DNA of 64,000 nt from contig JAUTDP010000004.1 of assembly GCA_033439795.1 (NCBI GenBank), forward strand, positions 1,240,001 through 1,304,000, read 5' to 3'. Shown here piece after piece: positions 12,126-25,100 of this stretch; position 1 is the first letter of the stretch; each line of letters begins with the position of its first letter. The notes beneath the pieces were generated by a model, which was not told where the DNA came from, did not search any database, and saw only the letters and a program-made list of their open reading frames with translations. A program made the translations under genes and the position numbers. Source of the DNA: Sordaria brevicollis. Lineage: Eukaryota > Ascomycota > Sordariomycetes > Sordariales > Sordariaceae.

Positions 12126-13503
12126 GCGTGGGCGAGGTGGTTTAGTCCAAGTTGGTTTTCGGAAGAGAATGGATCGAGAGTTTCAACTTGGCCGCTTTAA
12201 GCTTGGAAACGGTCGAGGTTGTTGACATTGTGGGATGGGTTCCCGTCTCAACCATTACATGGTGGTGGAAACGCTGAAGATGTTGCTTGCTTCCGAGGGC
12301 GAACAGAACGTGCCTCTCATCCAGACACTTGGTACAAACATGTTTTTAGACTCTGAAGAGCGCAAGAAATCTGATCTCTTTGTGCGTCAGCGTAGGTTCA
12401 ATGATCAGGAAGAATGGAACAGTCGTGGTAAGGGTTCAGCATACAATATCAAGTCGACCTAGCATGCACCCGCCCGTTAGATAAAGACTCGAGCCTGGAT
12501 ACCATCAAGGGATGGTGATGCAAACTGCAGGTTGCTCCATGTTAGTATTGTAGACTTGATTGCGTGTTGCATAGTGAATATCATGTTTGGCACTCGGGTG
12601 TCTGCGGCAGCCGGTTGGTGATGGCCGCCCACTTGACACATCAAAGGGTTTGTCATCTTGGCTGACGGGTAGCCCGTCAAGTCAAACTCGTATTGCTGGC
12701 TGTCGATTCCAATAGTTGTGGCATTGAAATGCAGTTTGCCCTGTTGCAGGAGTCGTTTGATGTTGGCCTGGGACGAGTTGCTGGTCAACCAGGTACAAGT
12801 CCTTCTGTTTAGTTGCTAACAGATAGGTCCTCGTAAAGGTGGGCGTGGCCGTCTAACAGCTGCTTCGCATGATAGCAGGTTATCTCTTATCGATTCCATC
12901 CGAGGAGACATGGTGTCCTGGCGTCACTCCCTGTGATAAGAGCCATGGTGAGTGAAAGGCACTTATAAGAAAGGTTCAGTCCATCCACTACTTGGACATT
13001 TCTCCTCACTTGTCTTTGAAGACTCGGTGGAAGCTTACACCATTTATCCGTAATGGTGTTTGAGGGAGGAAGAGCTGAGGTCGCTGCTGATAACACTTTC
13101 TGCTATCGCCGAACACCCCCGCCCACCGGAACCAATGATGAGGTCATGGTGGCCCGTGCGCCCTACTGTTTCTGGCATGTTTCTGGCATTCAGCTCTGGA
13201 ACATTGTCGGCGATAACGACGTGTTGCGCCTTCTGTTCGGTTCGCTCTTTCTCGTTTGTATCTTTGATAATACTTCATCGATCCTTCTGTCTTCAAATCT
13301 CTGAGCTTCCCAGTTGATCAAACTAATTGAAAAGTCCCTTGTTCTAAAGCCTAAATCCTAGCAGGTCCTGCAGGTGTCACAGTGTTAAGCTTCTGCCCCC
13401 GCCAAGCAGCTTGACACTAACAGTGGAGATTCAATTGAAGCAAACAAACAGTCAACACCAAGGCCATCCATCACCACTCTCACTGTCCAATAGACAAGCA
13501 GCC
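12126..13503. other. Intergenic, no gene recognised
   Basis: The divergent promoters of the membrane protein (-) and the oxidoreductase (+) must lie here. An open frame at 12477-12788 (-) has coding-like composition but no ATG at its start, no domain and no splice partner, so it is not annotated as a gene. Confidence 0.45.
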
Positions 13504-14547
13504 ATGTCATCCGATATCCCTCCAACGATGCGTGCCTGGCAGTACGCTCAGACTGCTGGTGGTCTGGAGCACAACCTGGTGCTCAAGGACGATGTTCACG
13601 TGCCCCTTCTCTCGCCGCGTCAGGGCGACAATGAGCTGCTCATTGAGGTTCTCAGCGCCGCCATCAATCCTTCGGACTACAAGGTCGCTGAACTGCCCCT
13701 GAATCTGGGCCGTGCCCTTGTCCGCTTGCCTGCCACTCCCGCTTGGGACTTTTGCGGACGCGTCGTCAAGGCCACCAACACGGTCGACAACTTCCGCGTC
13801 GGCGAGATTGTCTTTGGCCGTCTACCACCCGGTCAGCAGGGTGCTTGCGGTCAATACATTGTGGCTTCGACAACGGCTTGCGCCTCCCTTCCCAACGGTG
13901 TCCATGTTGATGAAGCTGCCTCCATCCCCTGTGCTGGTTTGACGGCCTACCAGACCATTGCTCCCTACGTCAAGGCTGGCGACAAGGTCTTTTTGAACGG
14001 TGGTTCCGGTGGTGTCGGATCCTTTGGCATTCAGATCGCAAAGGCGCTCGGCTGCCATGTCACTGTTTCGTGCTCTGCAGCCAAAGCCGAACAGTGCAAG
14101 GCCCTGGGTGCCGACGAAATCATCGACTATACATCTGTCAATGTCTGCCAGGCCCTGAAAGAACGCGGCCAAGTCTTCAAGCTCGCCGTCGACAATGTCG
14201 GACTCCCAGGAGAGCTGTACAAGGCCGGTGACAATTATCTCCTGCCCGATGGTCAGTTTGTGCAGGTCGGCGGACCTATGTCCATGTCCGCCGTAACTTC
14301 GACCATGTCCAGGCTGTTGAGACCCTCTTTCCTCGGTGGCGGAAAACGCAAGTTCCATCTGTACACCTTGACCAACAATCAACACGAGGATTTGGCTGTA
14401 CTCGGACAGATGGTCGCAGAGGGCAAGGTGAAGCCGGTGGTTGAGCATGCTTATGACTTTGAGGAAGTCCCGACAGCTTTCAAGGATCTCAGGAAGGGCA
14501 AGACTCATGGCAAGCTGGTGATTCATGTTTCTGACAAGAAGGCATAA
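13504..14547 (+). CDS. Zinc-independent alcohol dehydrogenase / quinone oxidoreductase-like (MDR family)
   Basis: An NAD(P)H-dependent medium-chain reductase of 347 residues in one exon. The N-terminal GroES-like fold runs through VLSAAINPSDYKV and PATPAWDFCGRVV. The nucleotide-binding Rossmann motif NGGSGGVGSFGIQIAKALG follows at about residues 165-183. The structural and catalytic zinc cysteine sets of true alcohol dehydrogenases are absent, placing it with quinone oxidoreductase or enoyl-reductase-like members such as the yeast YIM1/AST1 relatives. The ATG at 13504 in GCCATGTC context is preferred over the in-frame upstream TTG at 13411. The substrate is unknown. Confidence 0.9.
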   Translation: MSSDIPPTMRAWQYAQTAGGLEHNLVLKDDVHVPLLSPRQGDNELLIEVLSAAINPSDYKVAELPLNLGRALVRLPATPAWDFCGRVVKATNTVDNFRVGEIVFGRLPPGQQGACGQYIVASTTACASLPNGVHVDEAASIPCAGLTAYQTIAPYVKAGDKVFLNGGSGGVGSFGIQIAKALGCHVTVSCSAAKAEQCKALGADEIIDYTSVNVCQALKERGQVFKLAVDNVGLPGELYKAGDNYLLPDGQFVQVGGPMSMSAVTSTMSRLLRPSFLGGGKRKFHLYTLTNNQHEDLAVLGQMVAEGKVKPVVEHAYDFEEVPTAFKDLRKGKTHGKLVIHVSDKKA

Positions 14548-14559
14548 GGGACAGACTGG

Positions 14560-14901
14560 TCAACCTTTTGCTGCCTCGATGCGATTCTGCTGCAGAATCA
14601 CCCGCTTTTGCAGCAGAAATATGCTCGAGACAAGCAGCATGGTCCAGGCAAAGCTGTAGCTATTATATTTAAGGTACTGCTGCCGTAATTTCGCTTTTGC
14701 GAGGGCTTCCTGAACTTCAAAGGTGCACACAACTTTATGGGAATTTTTGGCCATCTTATTACCTTTCTCTACTTCAGAGGCACGAAAACCACCGGACAGA
14801 ATAGCACCCAAAACTACTGGATGTTCGCTCACCTTTTCCAAGCCATTCTTTCCATATAGTTCGTCACCACCATTTCTTGTTTGTGTCAGCTTTTTAAACA
14901 T
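14560..14901 (-). CDS. Possible small single-pass membrane protein, 113 residues
   Basis: An ATG-initiated open frame between the oxidoreductase stop (13 bases away, convergent) and the RBR ligase start (divergent, 86 bases apart). It has a charged N-terminal half, a helix-forming EVQEALAKAKLRQQYLKY stretch and one hydrophobic segment (YSFAWTMLLVSSIFLL) near the C terminus. Third codon positions are not GC-rich like its neighbours, and no family is recognised. It may be a chance frame within the 3' or promoter regions of its neighbours. Confidence 0.25.
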   Translation of the reverse strand: MFKKLTQTRNGGDELYGKNGLEKVSEHPVVLGAILSGGFRASEVEKGNKMAKNSHKVVCTFEVQEALAKAKLRQQYLKYNSYSFAWTMLLVSSIFLLQKRVILQQNRIEAAKG

Positions 14902-14987
14902 CTTGCTTCATCTTCGCTTTGATTGCGGGTTCATCCAACCAGGCCCCCTCACGACAATTAGGGGTCAGGCTACTCCTCTCGGAAATC

Positions 14988-16975
14988 ATGAGCCCCAAGG
15001 AACGTGTTGTAGGTTACTTGGAAGAACGGAAAGAAGTGTTCAGGATGCTCGCGGATAAGCCCCCCAAACCAATCCACACAAAGACAGAGAGTATCATGGC
15101 CACCACTACATCCACCGTCAGGTACGAAGAGGCTCCCAAGATTCCAAAGGGTCCCCTCGAATGCATCGTCTGTAGCGACGAATTACCCACGGGCAAGCTC
15201 ATCTTCTTCTGCCAACCCTCTCCTTCCGACAGAGAATCGTACTCAAACCCCTCTGATGTCAGCCACGGCTACTGTGCCGATTGCCTCGCCGAGGGTATCC
15301 GCGTCGCTACGATGGACCGCCAACCATTTCGCTGCTGCGGCAAGATCTACAATTTTAACAAACACCCAATTTCCTCCCTGTCCACAGTGGAAAGGCGGGC
15401 GTACACAGAAATGGTCGAGGAGCTCACCACGCCCGAACCGCTATATTGCCACCACCCTCGCTGCAGCAGCTTCATCCCGGCCGGCCTGATCGAGGGCGAC
15501 GTCGGCACTTGCCCCGACTGCTACACCGACACATGCAAGCATTGCCGCCTGGCCTCGCACCCTCAACGTCTTTGCACCAAAGACGAAGATATGGCCAAGT
15601 TTCTAGCCATGGCCAAGAAGAAAGGGTGGAAGCGTTGCCCAGTGTGCGGGTGCATGGTCGAACGGGCAGATGGCTGCCGCATCATCAGGTGCAAATGTGC
15701 CTGGTCTTTTTGCTACAGGTGTCTTGCCACCAACAGGACCATGTAAGCCAGCTTGTTCACGCCTATCTTCTGTCTTACCCACCCTCATGCTCTCAAACAA
15801 AGGACTACGTTGCTAACTAAAGAGATAACAGCTACGACGACAAGGGGCACAACTGGCACCGGAACTGTTGGGATAGTTCCGATTACACACCCGCGGATGA
15901 CAGACCTCGAACGCCTCCGAGAGTGGAAAAGCCCAAGCAGGATCCGTCTGCTCCGAAAAAGAAGAAGCCCAAGAAGGATTCGCCGCCGCCTGCACAGAAG
16001 GAAGAGCCCGCCGAGAGGGTTCCTCTTTATCGTTACGTGCCCGGTGAGGGTATAGACGGTCATCACTATAAAATTTCCACTGGGGAAAAGCTCCGCCGCT
16101 TCTGGAAATCCGAGAAGGACAGTTACCGGAAGATGGGCAAGAACATCAAGAGATTCGTGACCGATGTATTCGAGGGATTCGGCGGCAATCTGGCTGCTAC
16201 TGCCACTGCCAATGCCACAGGCGACAATAACGCCAACGACAATAACCAACCACAACCCCGAGTTGTGCCTCAGCAGAACACCCAACCCCAACGTCGTAGG
16301 CCTAGCACTGCTGCGCTTGCTGAGTTCCGCGAGCGTGTCAGACGCATCAACGAGGAAGACAACCGCCTCTACTACCAACAGCAACAGCAGCAGCGGCAAA
16401 TTCGACCTTCCCGCTCCCTCTCGCCCCACCCGAGGCCTTCGAGACTTCCTTTCGACAACCACGAGCCTGGCTTTCCCTGGGGTAGGTCGCTAGTCTCGCC
16501 CACCAGGCCCGAAGGCAACGTCAGCAGCAGTCAACAACAAAACGCAGCACCACAACCAGGTCAGACTCAACAGAGGCCGCACAGTCACATCGTCGACAAC
16601 CGCCAACCAGGTAATCTCTGGGCCCAAGCTATGGTCTCGCCCACCAGACCCAAAGTCAATGACACCAACACCAACGCCAACGTCGACAACAGCCCCCAAC
16701 AACAACAGTCCACATCAACACGGCTTCCTCGCGCGAGGCCTCATACTTATCACGCCGGCAACCAGACGACGGTCTCGCCCACCACAGCTACTTACACCAG
16801 TGCCACCTACCCCGGTAACAGAACCGGTAGCAGCACTGGTAGCAGCACCAGTGCCAACTACACCGGTAACAGCAGTACCGGTAGCAGCAACAATGTCTCT
16901 GGCTCTTCTGCATCTACAATCTCAAACGACGAGTCTGTCGTGGCAGCGGCAGCGGCAGAAAATCTCATGTATTGA
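14988..16975 (+). CDS. RBR (RING-IBR-RING) E3 ubiquitin ligase-like protein
   Basis: Likely transfers ubiquitin through a cysteine thioester. Exons 14988-15742 and 15832-16975 (GTAAGC intron with CTAAC branch point, CAG acceptor) encode 632 residues. RING1 starts CIVCSDEL (Cys59/Cys62) and continues HGYCADC. The IBR region has CHHPRCSS and GTCPDCYTDTCKHC. RING2 reads CPVCGCMVERADGC, whose last Cys (about 230) sits where the catalytic cysteine of HHARI-type ligases is, followed by CKCAWSFCYRC and a His in DDKGHNWH. The C-terminal half is low complexity: Lys/Pro-rich, a Gln run, and three spaced repeats of SPTRP preceded by tryptophan or glycine. An internal Met37 could also start translation. 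Substrates are unknown. Confidence 0.88.
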
Positions 16976-19900
16976 GCTCTGCCGACTCGCCGAGGAAGTG
17001 GACGTTTGGCAGACACCACCACAGAACATCTTTACAGTATTGCTGGCCGGAATGGATCCGAGAGCGGGTGTGATGCGATGCTATGTATGGCATGGTTAGT
17101 GGCTCGGTGAGTGCGGCATCTTGGAAGTGGAAGTGGCGAGGGGAGAGGGAACGGAAAGCGTGATTGTTGCGCCGGGGCCATGGCACCGGGCGTTTTCGGG
17201 GGAAATGATGCATATGTATGGACGTTGGGGAAGAACGTTAGAGGCAGGATACATGCGTGACAGGGAAGTGGTGCGCATGTGGTGGGCGGGTGGTGAGTAA
17301 CCTTGGGTCGCAGATGGTTGGGAAACTCACGGTGGGATTTCAAGGGGACAGAGAACGGTCTTTTCCCCCCTCAAGTTGATGATTGATTTGCTTGGAGATA
17401 CGAGGGGGTTGTCTTTGTTAGCCTGTGGTAGTCTAGGTGCGTTAGTGAAATCTCATTACCCTCTCTTCGACTTGCTCAATTCGATGATTATAACCACATA
17501 CACCGCAGTCTTGATCTGTCTAACCATATCAGGAAGTTCCTCAGCCTTGTTAGAGGCTGAACTTCAGCTCACGTCGGTTTGGCAAGGCTATCATTGCCTT
17601 TCAACAGGGATGCTAGCTTCTCAAGAACTCAAGGCAAAGCCTCAACCCCGTTTAAGAGACTAGATCCTCGTACAGAGGTTACAAGACCCCGGAAATGCAA
17701 ACATCGAGGTGAAAACCTGCCCACCGGCTCATGTACGCCGGTGGAGGTACCGGAAATAACGGCCTGCAGCCAAGCTGCACACGATTCAAAGCAGAATGAG
17801 GAGGGCTGGGAGCGTTAGTAATGTGTGTGGCTTCGAACCTCGGTCAAGTCTCGGTCAGATGCCGGTGTCGTGAACCAGAGTTGTCCACTTGTCGAACGAG
17901 AATGACTGAGTGTCGTGGAGAGGTACTGTGTACATCGTCTTCGAGCGGCTTGGGAGGAGAAGGATGGGTGGATGAGTGAAGAGAGAAGACCGGAGGCTGG
18001 TCCGTCAGTTCTCATGTTGGGAGTGGTCGGCTTGCTGGATCGGCAATCTCGGAACGGAGAGGGCATCATCGGCCAGAAGAGATGGTGAAGATCCGGCTCG
18101 ACGTCCGTTGCTCTCGGCTCTCGCTGTTTTCGAAAAAGGAAACAGCTACTCTGAACCAAACATCTTCAGCTAGAGGCTCGGGGTATCTTGTTCCGAACCC
18201 TCTTGAGCTATGGCGAAGTCGCATCCCTTCCAGTCTCACGAGTCCCGATCAAGCAGACGATCGGAGAGGAGGAAGGAACGACAGAGCCTCACCTCACGAA
18301 CAGAAGTACATACCTACCTTTCGGAGCTTCCCACCTTCCCACGTCAAGAGGTAAGAGGTAGGTACCTTCCACATTCCACCTTCCACTCATCAAAGTCTCC
18401 ATACCCTCGTTGCTCAAGCTCCCTGATTGGCCCCGAATAGCCTCAACTTCTCAAGCTAAAGTGCCAGCAGAACCCACCATCTACATCCAAGCTGCGTAAG
18501 CTTCCCTCAACTCCCCACCGCAGAGGGCAGCTTCAGCCTATCACGACAACTTTCTTCTTTGATATCTTGCAGACACCGGCTCTCGGTACGGTAAGTCAGG
18601 TAGTCGGGCGTTTGTAGCGGTTGTCGATGTATACATGCGCCTCATCGCAGGAAACGTAGCTGTTATTGTGGTAGACACTCGATCATTATTCGACATTGAT
18701 GAGGTCTGGGGGGAAAAAGAAGGTCCGAACATCGGCGCAGGCCATTATACTCATTCAAGCAATGATTGTTGACACAAAAAACCCGAATACGCAACTATTT
18801 ACTCAGTGAAAGTGGTCAGTAGAGTAAAAGCATCCCCTTCCGATCCCGGCCCAATGTCGTTCTCTTACACCATCGCTCTCCAAACGGGATATCCCCGTCA
18901 CGAACCTCATAACCTGCCGGACTCCGCACGTGTCACGAGTCAGAGGTGTCAGAGAAGTCAAAGCTCTTCTCGAGTTCGGACGACAACCACCTTTCCCAAC
19001 TCTCAAACCACCGGCGACGGAACTCCCACCCTTTTCCCAGCATGCCTCTTGTCTCGAAAGGGTCTCGACCGTCACCCAGCACGTGCTCCCCTCAAACACT
19101 TAACTTTCTTATCATCTGCATCTGGGATTTTCCTTTGCCTTGGAACAACGTCCAACCTCGTGCAACGCATTGCGCCATCGAAAAGCTTAAAATTTACCAA
19201 GAACTTTAATTCCCCGTTAACACCCCGTACTATCTCCCCCGCGGAGGTGGCTTTGGTGTTCGATATGCAAATGCGAGAGTCTCGAACACTTTTTGGAAGT
19301 TTGAACCCTCGAATTCGGGTCGCGGGGCCCGGGAGCCGGGGAACTTGGGTGATTAGCAGCAACGTGGTTGGACCCTGAAGCTAGCGAGCACGCAATGCGG
19401 GACGCGGGAGTTTCGTCTTCGGGACCGATTATCGAACCGCTCGGTGATCGTCGATATCAACGTGAATTTCTGCACGAGCCCGACTTTATTGCACGTGTCG
19501 AGCTAAATTATTGTTCTTCTTCGCGTGTTCTGATTCCTATCTGATGCTTCGGATGTCTTTCTAGCACGTTTCCGGCACGATTCTACACGTGTGCTGCCAT
19601 GACCGGCGACGGACTAACGCAACTCTAACCGTGATAAACCTCAACTTGTGCCTGACTACCGGTAGGTATCTCAGATCTTCAGGCACCGTTGCGGCATCGC
19701 TAATCTTCAGCCTCAACTTCAACTTCATTCGCTTCCAATCATCCAATATCTCTTGGCACCTACCCGTCCATTGTCCGTCCCATCATCCCATCCCATCCCT
19801 CCTCCTTCATCCCATCTCACTGATCCCATCCCATCCCAAACCAACCAAGTGGGTCCTCCCTTGTTCCCTCTGTTTACGATTCTCAGGGGTAAAGCGACCC

Positions 19901-20501
19901 GCGCCAAGGTAGATCCCCGCTACTTTGGTACCCGTTCGCCGACTTTTAGTACCCGGGTCTACTTTTTAGTGTCGGAGAGTTCCCGGATAGTTGACGTTCC
20001 AGGCGGTGAGATACTGCGCACAACGACAAAAGAAAAAATTTGAGCGATTGCGTGCTTGCTGTGAAATTGGATTTGACCGGGATACGAGAAGTTGTCGATC
20101 ATCGTTGGTATTGTTCGGTGAACTGCTGAAACCGTTCGAGAGTAATACGCCAGAGACGCTGCAAAATAATGAACGTCTGTTCAATGCTAGAATTTAAGCG
20201 CACAAAAATGCCAAGAACTGTCACAAAAAAGAAGCAGGTCATTGACACTGCGTCATTGTCACTTCATATGCGAATATGAGGAACCAAAAAGATGATGATG
20301 GCAAAAAAAAGTGCCAGACCCATTGTTGAATAGGGTTATTAGAAACTATAAAGATAGTCATGTGATAAACAAGGGTATCTTGAACAAAACGTGCCCGCCA
20401 AAAACAGTAAAAATGTGTATCATCAATCCCAAAGATAAACCCGTTAACTCCCACAAAAGCATCATTAAACCCATAATAGTAATATCCCTTCAGGAGAGCA
20501 T
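16976..20501. other. Intergenic, 3.5 kb without a recognised gene
   Basis: It lies between the RBR ligase (+) and the permease (-), which converge. Open frames such as 18806-19378 carry no domain and have no matching exon. There is a CATCCCATCCC-type pyrimidine-rich stretch near 19780-19850. I found no tRNA, 5S or repeat pair here. An untranslated or poorly conserved gene cannot be excluded. Confidence 0.45.
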
Positions 20502-22187
20502 TTATTCCCTCTTGACCTTCTTGTACCTGATGACCTCGTTGCCATCCTCGTCGATAATTCTCTCCGCCACAATTCTGTGGCCGCGGAACCAGGGCCAAAC
20601 CTTGGTCCAGAGGAGCCAGTAGGTGGCACCAAGAAGCAAAACGGCAACACCAACGATGGGGAAGACGTAGTAGGGGTAGCCCTCGGCGTTCCAGTCTCCA
20701 ACAGGAGGGATAAAGGGAACGACAGCCAAGAAGACGTTGAGGAGGAAGAAGATGATGAGGATGGGTTCCCAGCAGCGCCACGTGGGCTTCCAGGTGTCTC
20801 TCCGGAAGAAGTGGAGGAAGATGAGACCGCCGGAAACGAAGCCGTTGATCCAGACACCGGGGTAAGTGTAGAGGTTAACCAGGAAGTTGTAAGCAGGTCC
20901 GGGAGGAGGAGCAAGCAGGACGATGATGGTAATCAGCCAGTGCAGGAAAAGGGAAGCGGCAGGAGCGTTGCAAGGCTTGTTGGAGCCCCAGAACTTGCTA
21001 AGAGGAAGCAGACCCTCCTTGCCCAACTCCTGGTTGAGACGAGCGTGGGCGAAAGCGACGGCCAAGACGTTGCCCAAGTTGCTGAGGGCGACGAAAACGG
21101 GAAGAGCCTTGACACCGGCGCTGTCACCGAAAACGTTCTTGAAGAAGATGCCGGCGACAAGAACCTCAGAGGTAGCAATATCAACCTTGGGGACAGCGGC
21201 GAAGTAGGCGACGTTGGCCAAGACGTAGAGGATAGTAACACCGGCGACGGCGATAGGGGCGGCGAGCGTCAAGGTACGGCGAGGATCCTTAAGTTCGCTC
21301 ATAACGTAGTTGGCGTTTTCCCAACCCTTGTAACTGTAGACAATGTTGAGCAGGGCGTTGGAGTAAGCATAAGCACCGCCACCACCATAGTACTCGGTCG
21401 TCTCAATGCGGAAGGCGTTATCGAAGTTCTTGGGGTCGGGGACGTGGCGGTGGCCAGCAAGGGCGGCGAATCCAGCGAAGACGATGAAAAGGACAATGAC
21501 AACCTTGAAGACGCCAAGGACATTGACCAAGCGGACACCCCACTTAGGAAGGAAGGCGTGCAAGGCGCAGGCAAAGGTAGCGCAAGCAACACCAATACCG
21601 CGGGCCTTGTAGCTGTCCTGGGCCTCTCCGTTGTGGGCGTAGAGAATGTAGCGACCAAAGGCGAGCGAGTTTCCGGAAGAGAAGCCGAGGAAGATCATCT
21701 GCGCGGCGAGAACGCAGGAAGCGAGGTACTTGGGGTGCTTGTAGATGTACTCGAGGTAGTTCTTTTCACCACCAGAGCGAGGAATGGCAAGGCCGAATTC
21801 AAGCCATACACTGAGACCGCAGCAGGTCAAGAAGCCACCTGTGTAGGGATATGGTTAGGACGGAGTGGCCCATGGACAATACCCCAATTGTAGGGCTGAA
21901 ACAAGGCTTGTGGAAGGCTCAAACTTACCAATAACCCAAAGGAAAAGAGCGACACCGACGGAGCCGGTAGCCTGGAAAATGGCGGAAGGGGTCGAGAAAA
22001 TACCAGTACCAATCATCTTGTTGAGAATCAAGAAAACGGCACCCGTGATACCGATCTTGCGGTCTTCGCTGTAGGCGAACTTCTCAGCAGCCTGGACCTC
22101 ACCGACGACGGCACTCTCATTGTCGCTAATCGCCACGGGGGCGGCCTTGACAGCCTCCGGGTCGGAGGACTTGTCAAAAGAACCCAT
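20502..22187 (-). CDS. Amino acid permease, high-affinity methionine permease (MUP1) type
   Basis: A plasma-membrane transporter of the APC superfamily, LAT-like branch, 531 residues. On the minus strand exon 1 is 22187-21929 and exon 2 is 21838-20502; the GTAAGT intron interrupts VIG|GF in the second half of TM1-TM2. The hydrophilic N terminus (residues 1-43) is followed by the conserved GITGAVFLILNKMIGTGIFSTPS, which includes the GTGIF substrate-binding loop of APC transporters. SVWLEFGLAIPRSGGEKNYLEY, SYKGWENANYVMSELKDPRRT and NALLNIVYSY match the methionine permease branch. The C terminus is basic, ending YKKVKRE. Methionine or broader neutral amino acid uptake is inferred from family. 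Lys/Thr-poor GC-rich codon use creates a long antisense open frame that is not a gene. Confidence 0.92.
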
Positions 22188-25100
22188 TGTGTATGTTGTT
22201 GCCGTTTGGCCCTGATAGGGTTGTTGACGATGTGATGAATGATGATTGATGACTGAATTGGAGAACAGAAGCTGACCAGAGGGCGAACAACCGTTTATAA
22301 GTCAAGAGCTATTGATATAAGTCCGGGGTGGCGGTGTTGTGGGATGCTTGAAAGCATGCGCGGCTCACAAGGATCGGCCCTGGCGTCATCCCATGGCGAC
22401 ATTGTGGTGAGTTCTCAAGGCACCCCGGGCCTCCGAGAAGTTCTCGGGGTGGACCCAACAACGATGTGGTTCACGGTGTGGTGAAGCTGCCAAAGTTGCG
22501 TTCGGTGGATGCAATGCCCAACAACGAGCCGCACGCCATCGAGCACCCTGCCGACCACATCGGTCTAACCGGGTCCCTGATGCATAGCGTGTAACGTTCC
22601 CTAGGCGGTCAATATCTAAAGACACGCAAGGCTGACAACTTTTACGCAACGGGAATCTCAATCAGGAAGGAAGTTTTCCTCAGAAGTTCTTTGACTTGGG
22701 AGTCCTGTCTTGGACCCGTGTTCCGTACGGCATCCAAAAGGCTTCGCTGGCATAGCCAAGACGGCGTTGGTGTGGGATCCGAAATGGCATCACACAGACG
22801 GGCGTGATGGGTTGCGGGATGTGATGCAGTCGAAGGCAACAAAGGCCGACACACGGGTGGATTCTCGGGCCCTGTGGGGCTTCTGGCGCTTCTCAATCGC
22901 CGCTGAACCATGCCAGTGCAACAGGCAATGGACGGCTTTGGCCCACAAAATGGAAAAATGTGTCGATGTCGTGCTCAGAGCCAAGAATTGCGGCAACGAC
23001 AACGGGAGCCAATGCAATGCAGCCTGATGGGTCTTTTTGGACTCCTGATGGCCGGTAACTGATGCTGGAATGCCGGACCTTCACCATACATCGGGCATGG
23101 CAGCAAGCTTTGTCATCCTTTTGTGAGCCGACGACAGCATGGCGCGCCTCTTTTCCTCCTTGTGTCCGGGTATCCCGATGTCGAGTTGACCCATCAGGCG
23201 CCATGCAACAATCGAGAACAGCGAAAGGGGGAGATGCCTCTCCATGTCCTGTCCCCTGTCCATGAGCCCAAATCCCCAAATCCCATCCCCCCAAGGCGTG
23301 ATCATTGACTCATCAAAACATGAAGATGGAAGTGTCAAGGCTGAACTGAAGGACTGGGGGAGCCGACTTTTATAGGTATCGTGAAATCGCCATAGGAAAA
23401 TCCGCATTGATGTCGCCAACTGAAGTTCTCGACGGCGAGGTCCACCATGAAGAAAAGCATGTCGAATGGTCCGTGCGAGGCGGATACCCTAACCCATCTA
23501 CCAAGCTGTCTGTCAAGCCTGACGACAAGGCCGACACACTGCCATCACATCTTTTGATGAAGTGTCGTGATTGACAAATCCTTGGCTCTCTTGACGAATT
23601 TTTCCAAGTCGGCCTGCAATTGCCCAGGTAGGAAGGTGGTTTGGGCGCCCCCAACTTGCGAGTACGATGTGCGCCAGTAAGCACAAAACAGCAGTTCGTC
23701 CGTCGGCCACCATGACTTCTTAGACTTGTTCAACAACTTCACTCCACCGCCAATTTCGTGGTCGTCGATATTTCGGATCGTGGCGCGACGGTTCATATTG
23801 GCATGAGGCTGAAGTTGAATCGTTCGAGGTGCTGAGCTGTTTCGTGCATTTCCGTGCTGGGCTGAGCCAATCACGGAATGCAAGGGCGAATGAGGCAATC
23901 GATGCAAACCGAGGCAGAATGTCGTGAACGCAGCAAACAGAGAGCTCGTCGAATTCCGGTATCCCAACAACAAAAAACCTTTCTTCACCCCCGTCACACT
24001 ATCCAACCATGCTCACGACTTGTGAGGAAGCCGACCCTGTCAACACCATGTATCGATGCGATTCCGACCTGAATTCGACATTCCAACCGTCTCGGTAGCT
24101 GATAGTCACTTGACAAGCTTTGGCAGGTCGTTGCACTTCCATTGTACCCAAAGGCGCGTCAACACAAGAAGACAGCCCAATGAAGTGGTGAGTTTCTCCC
24201 GCTTCGAGGACCTGGCGGCGTTGATGAGCCTTTCCCTCCGCCTCAACGCCCTAGGAGTCACGATTTCGCATCGACCGGCGTTGGAGACAAATGCGGAGAG
24301 AGCTCAACTGTCCCATCATTGTTAGCAGATAGCTGGGAACTGGCATATAGCTCACTTACCTGGAGTGGCAGAACTTGCAATTCCGTGTCACTTGACCGGA
24401 GGACGTTAGCAGCCCAGGAGGAAGATGCTGGAGAGCAACGACTGAAGACAGTCATGCCATGCGCAGGAAGCCATGAGGGGCGATTGCGAATGATATGGAT
24501 GTTGGTTATTTCCGGCGCCTCCGGCACGAACTATCGGCGGTTTCAAACGACCACTTGGTGTTGGTATTCAGGAATGAGCGAGGCCAGTCATCGTCAAGAT
24601 GAGTAGAAAGCCGGCAAGATGGATGCTTCTGCTGTCCATGACTTTGGAAGAGGGCGGTGTTCTCTGACTGGTATTAGGGGCGAGAACGCGATCCAACGAG
24701 ACGACTATTCGTGGAAGAAAGAGAATATTGAGATCCAAGAGGTTCGACATGGGATGTTCAACAGGCAGAGGGGTATTCAGGTGTGAGCGAAAAGACCAGA
24801 AAAGGAGAAGGACTGAGGTAGAAAGAGAGATGATGATGGCTGAGAGAAGTGCTCCGCGGCGGAATGCATTTTCGGGAAACTGTTGTTGTGCGAGAATTTG
24901 CATTTCTCGTTCGAGATTTGGTCGCGCTTGCCAGAGCAAGACGTTAATTCTCGCAATTGCCTTGAAAGCTTGAAAAACTGCGCATGACTGTGTCATGAAC
25001 AGAGTCATGGAAAGAGCGTCTCTGTTGAGGAAAGATCCTTCCAATGCATAGCTGCTGGGAGAACACCGAGATCGGAGGCTAGCGGTTATGTCGCAACCGG

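Noticed and set aside
12477..12788. Minus-strand frame with coding-like composition
   Set aside because: It starts at TTG, has no ATG in a good position, no domain and no adjacent exon.
18806..19378. 190-codon plus-strand frame in a 3.5 kb gap
   Set aside because: GTG-type start, no domain, composition not biased; likely chance.
20577..21893. 438-codon open frame on the plus strand
   Set aside because: It is antisense to the permease and consists of low-complexity Gly/Asp/Glu/Val translation caused by GC-rich codons of the real gene.
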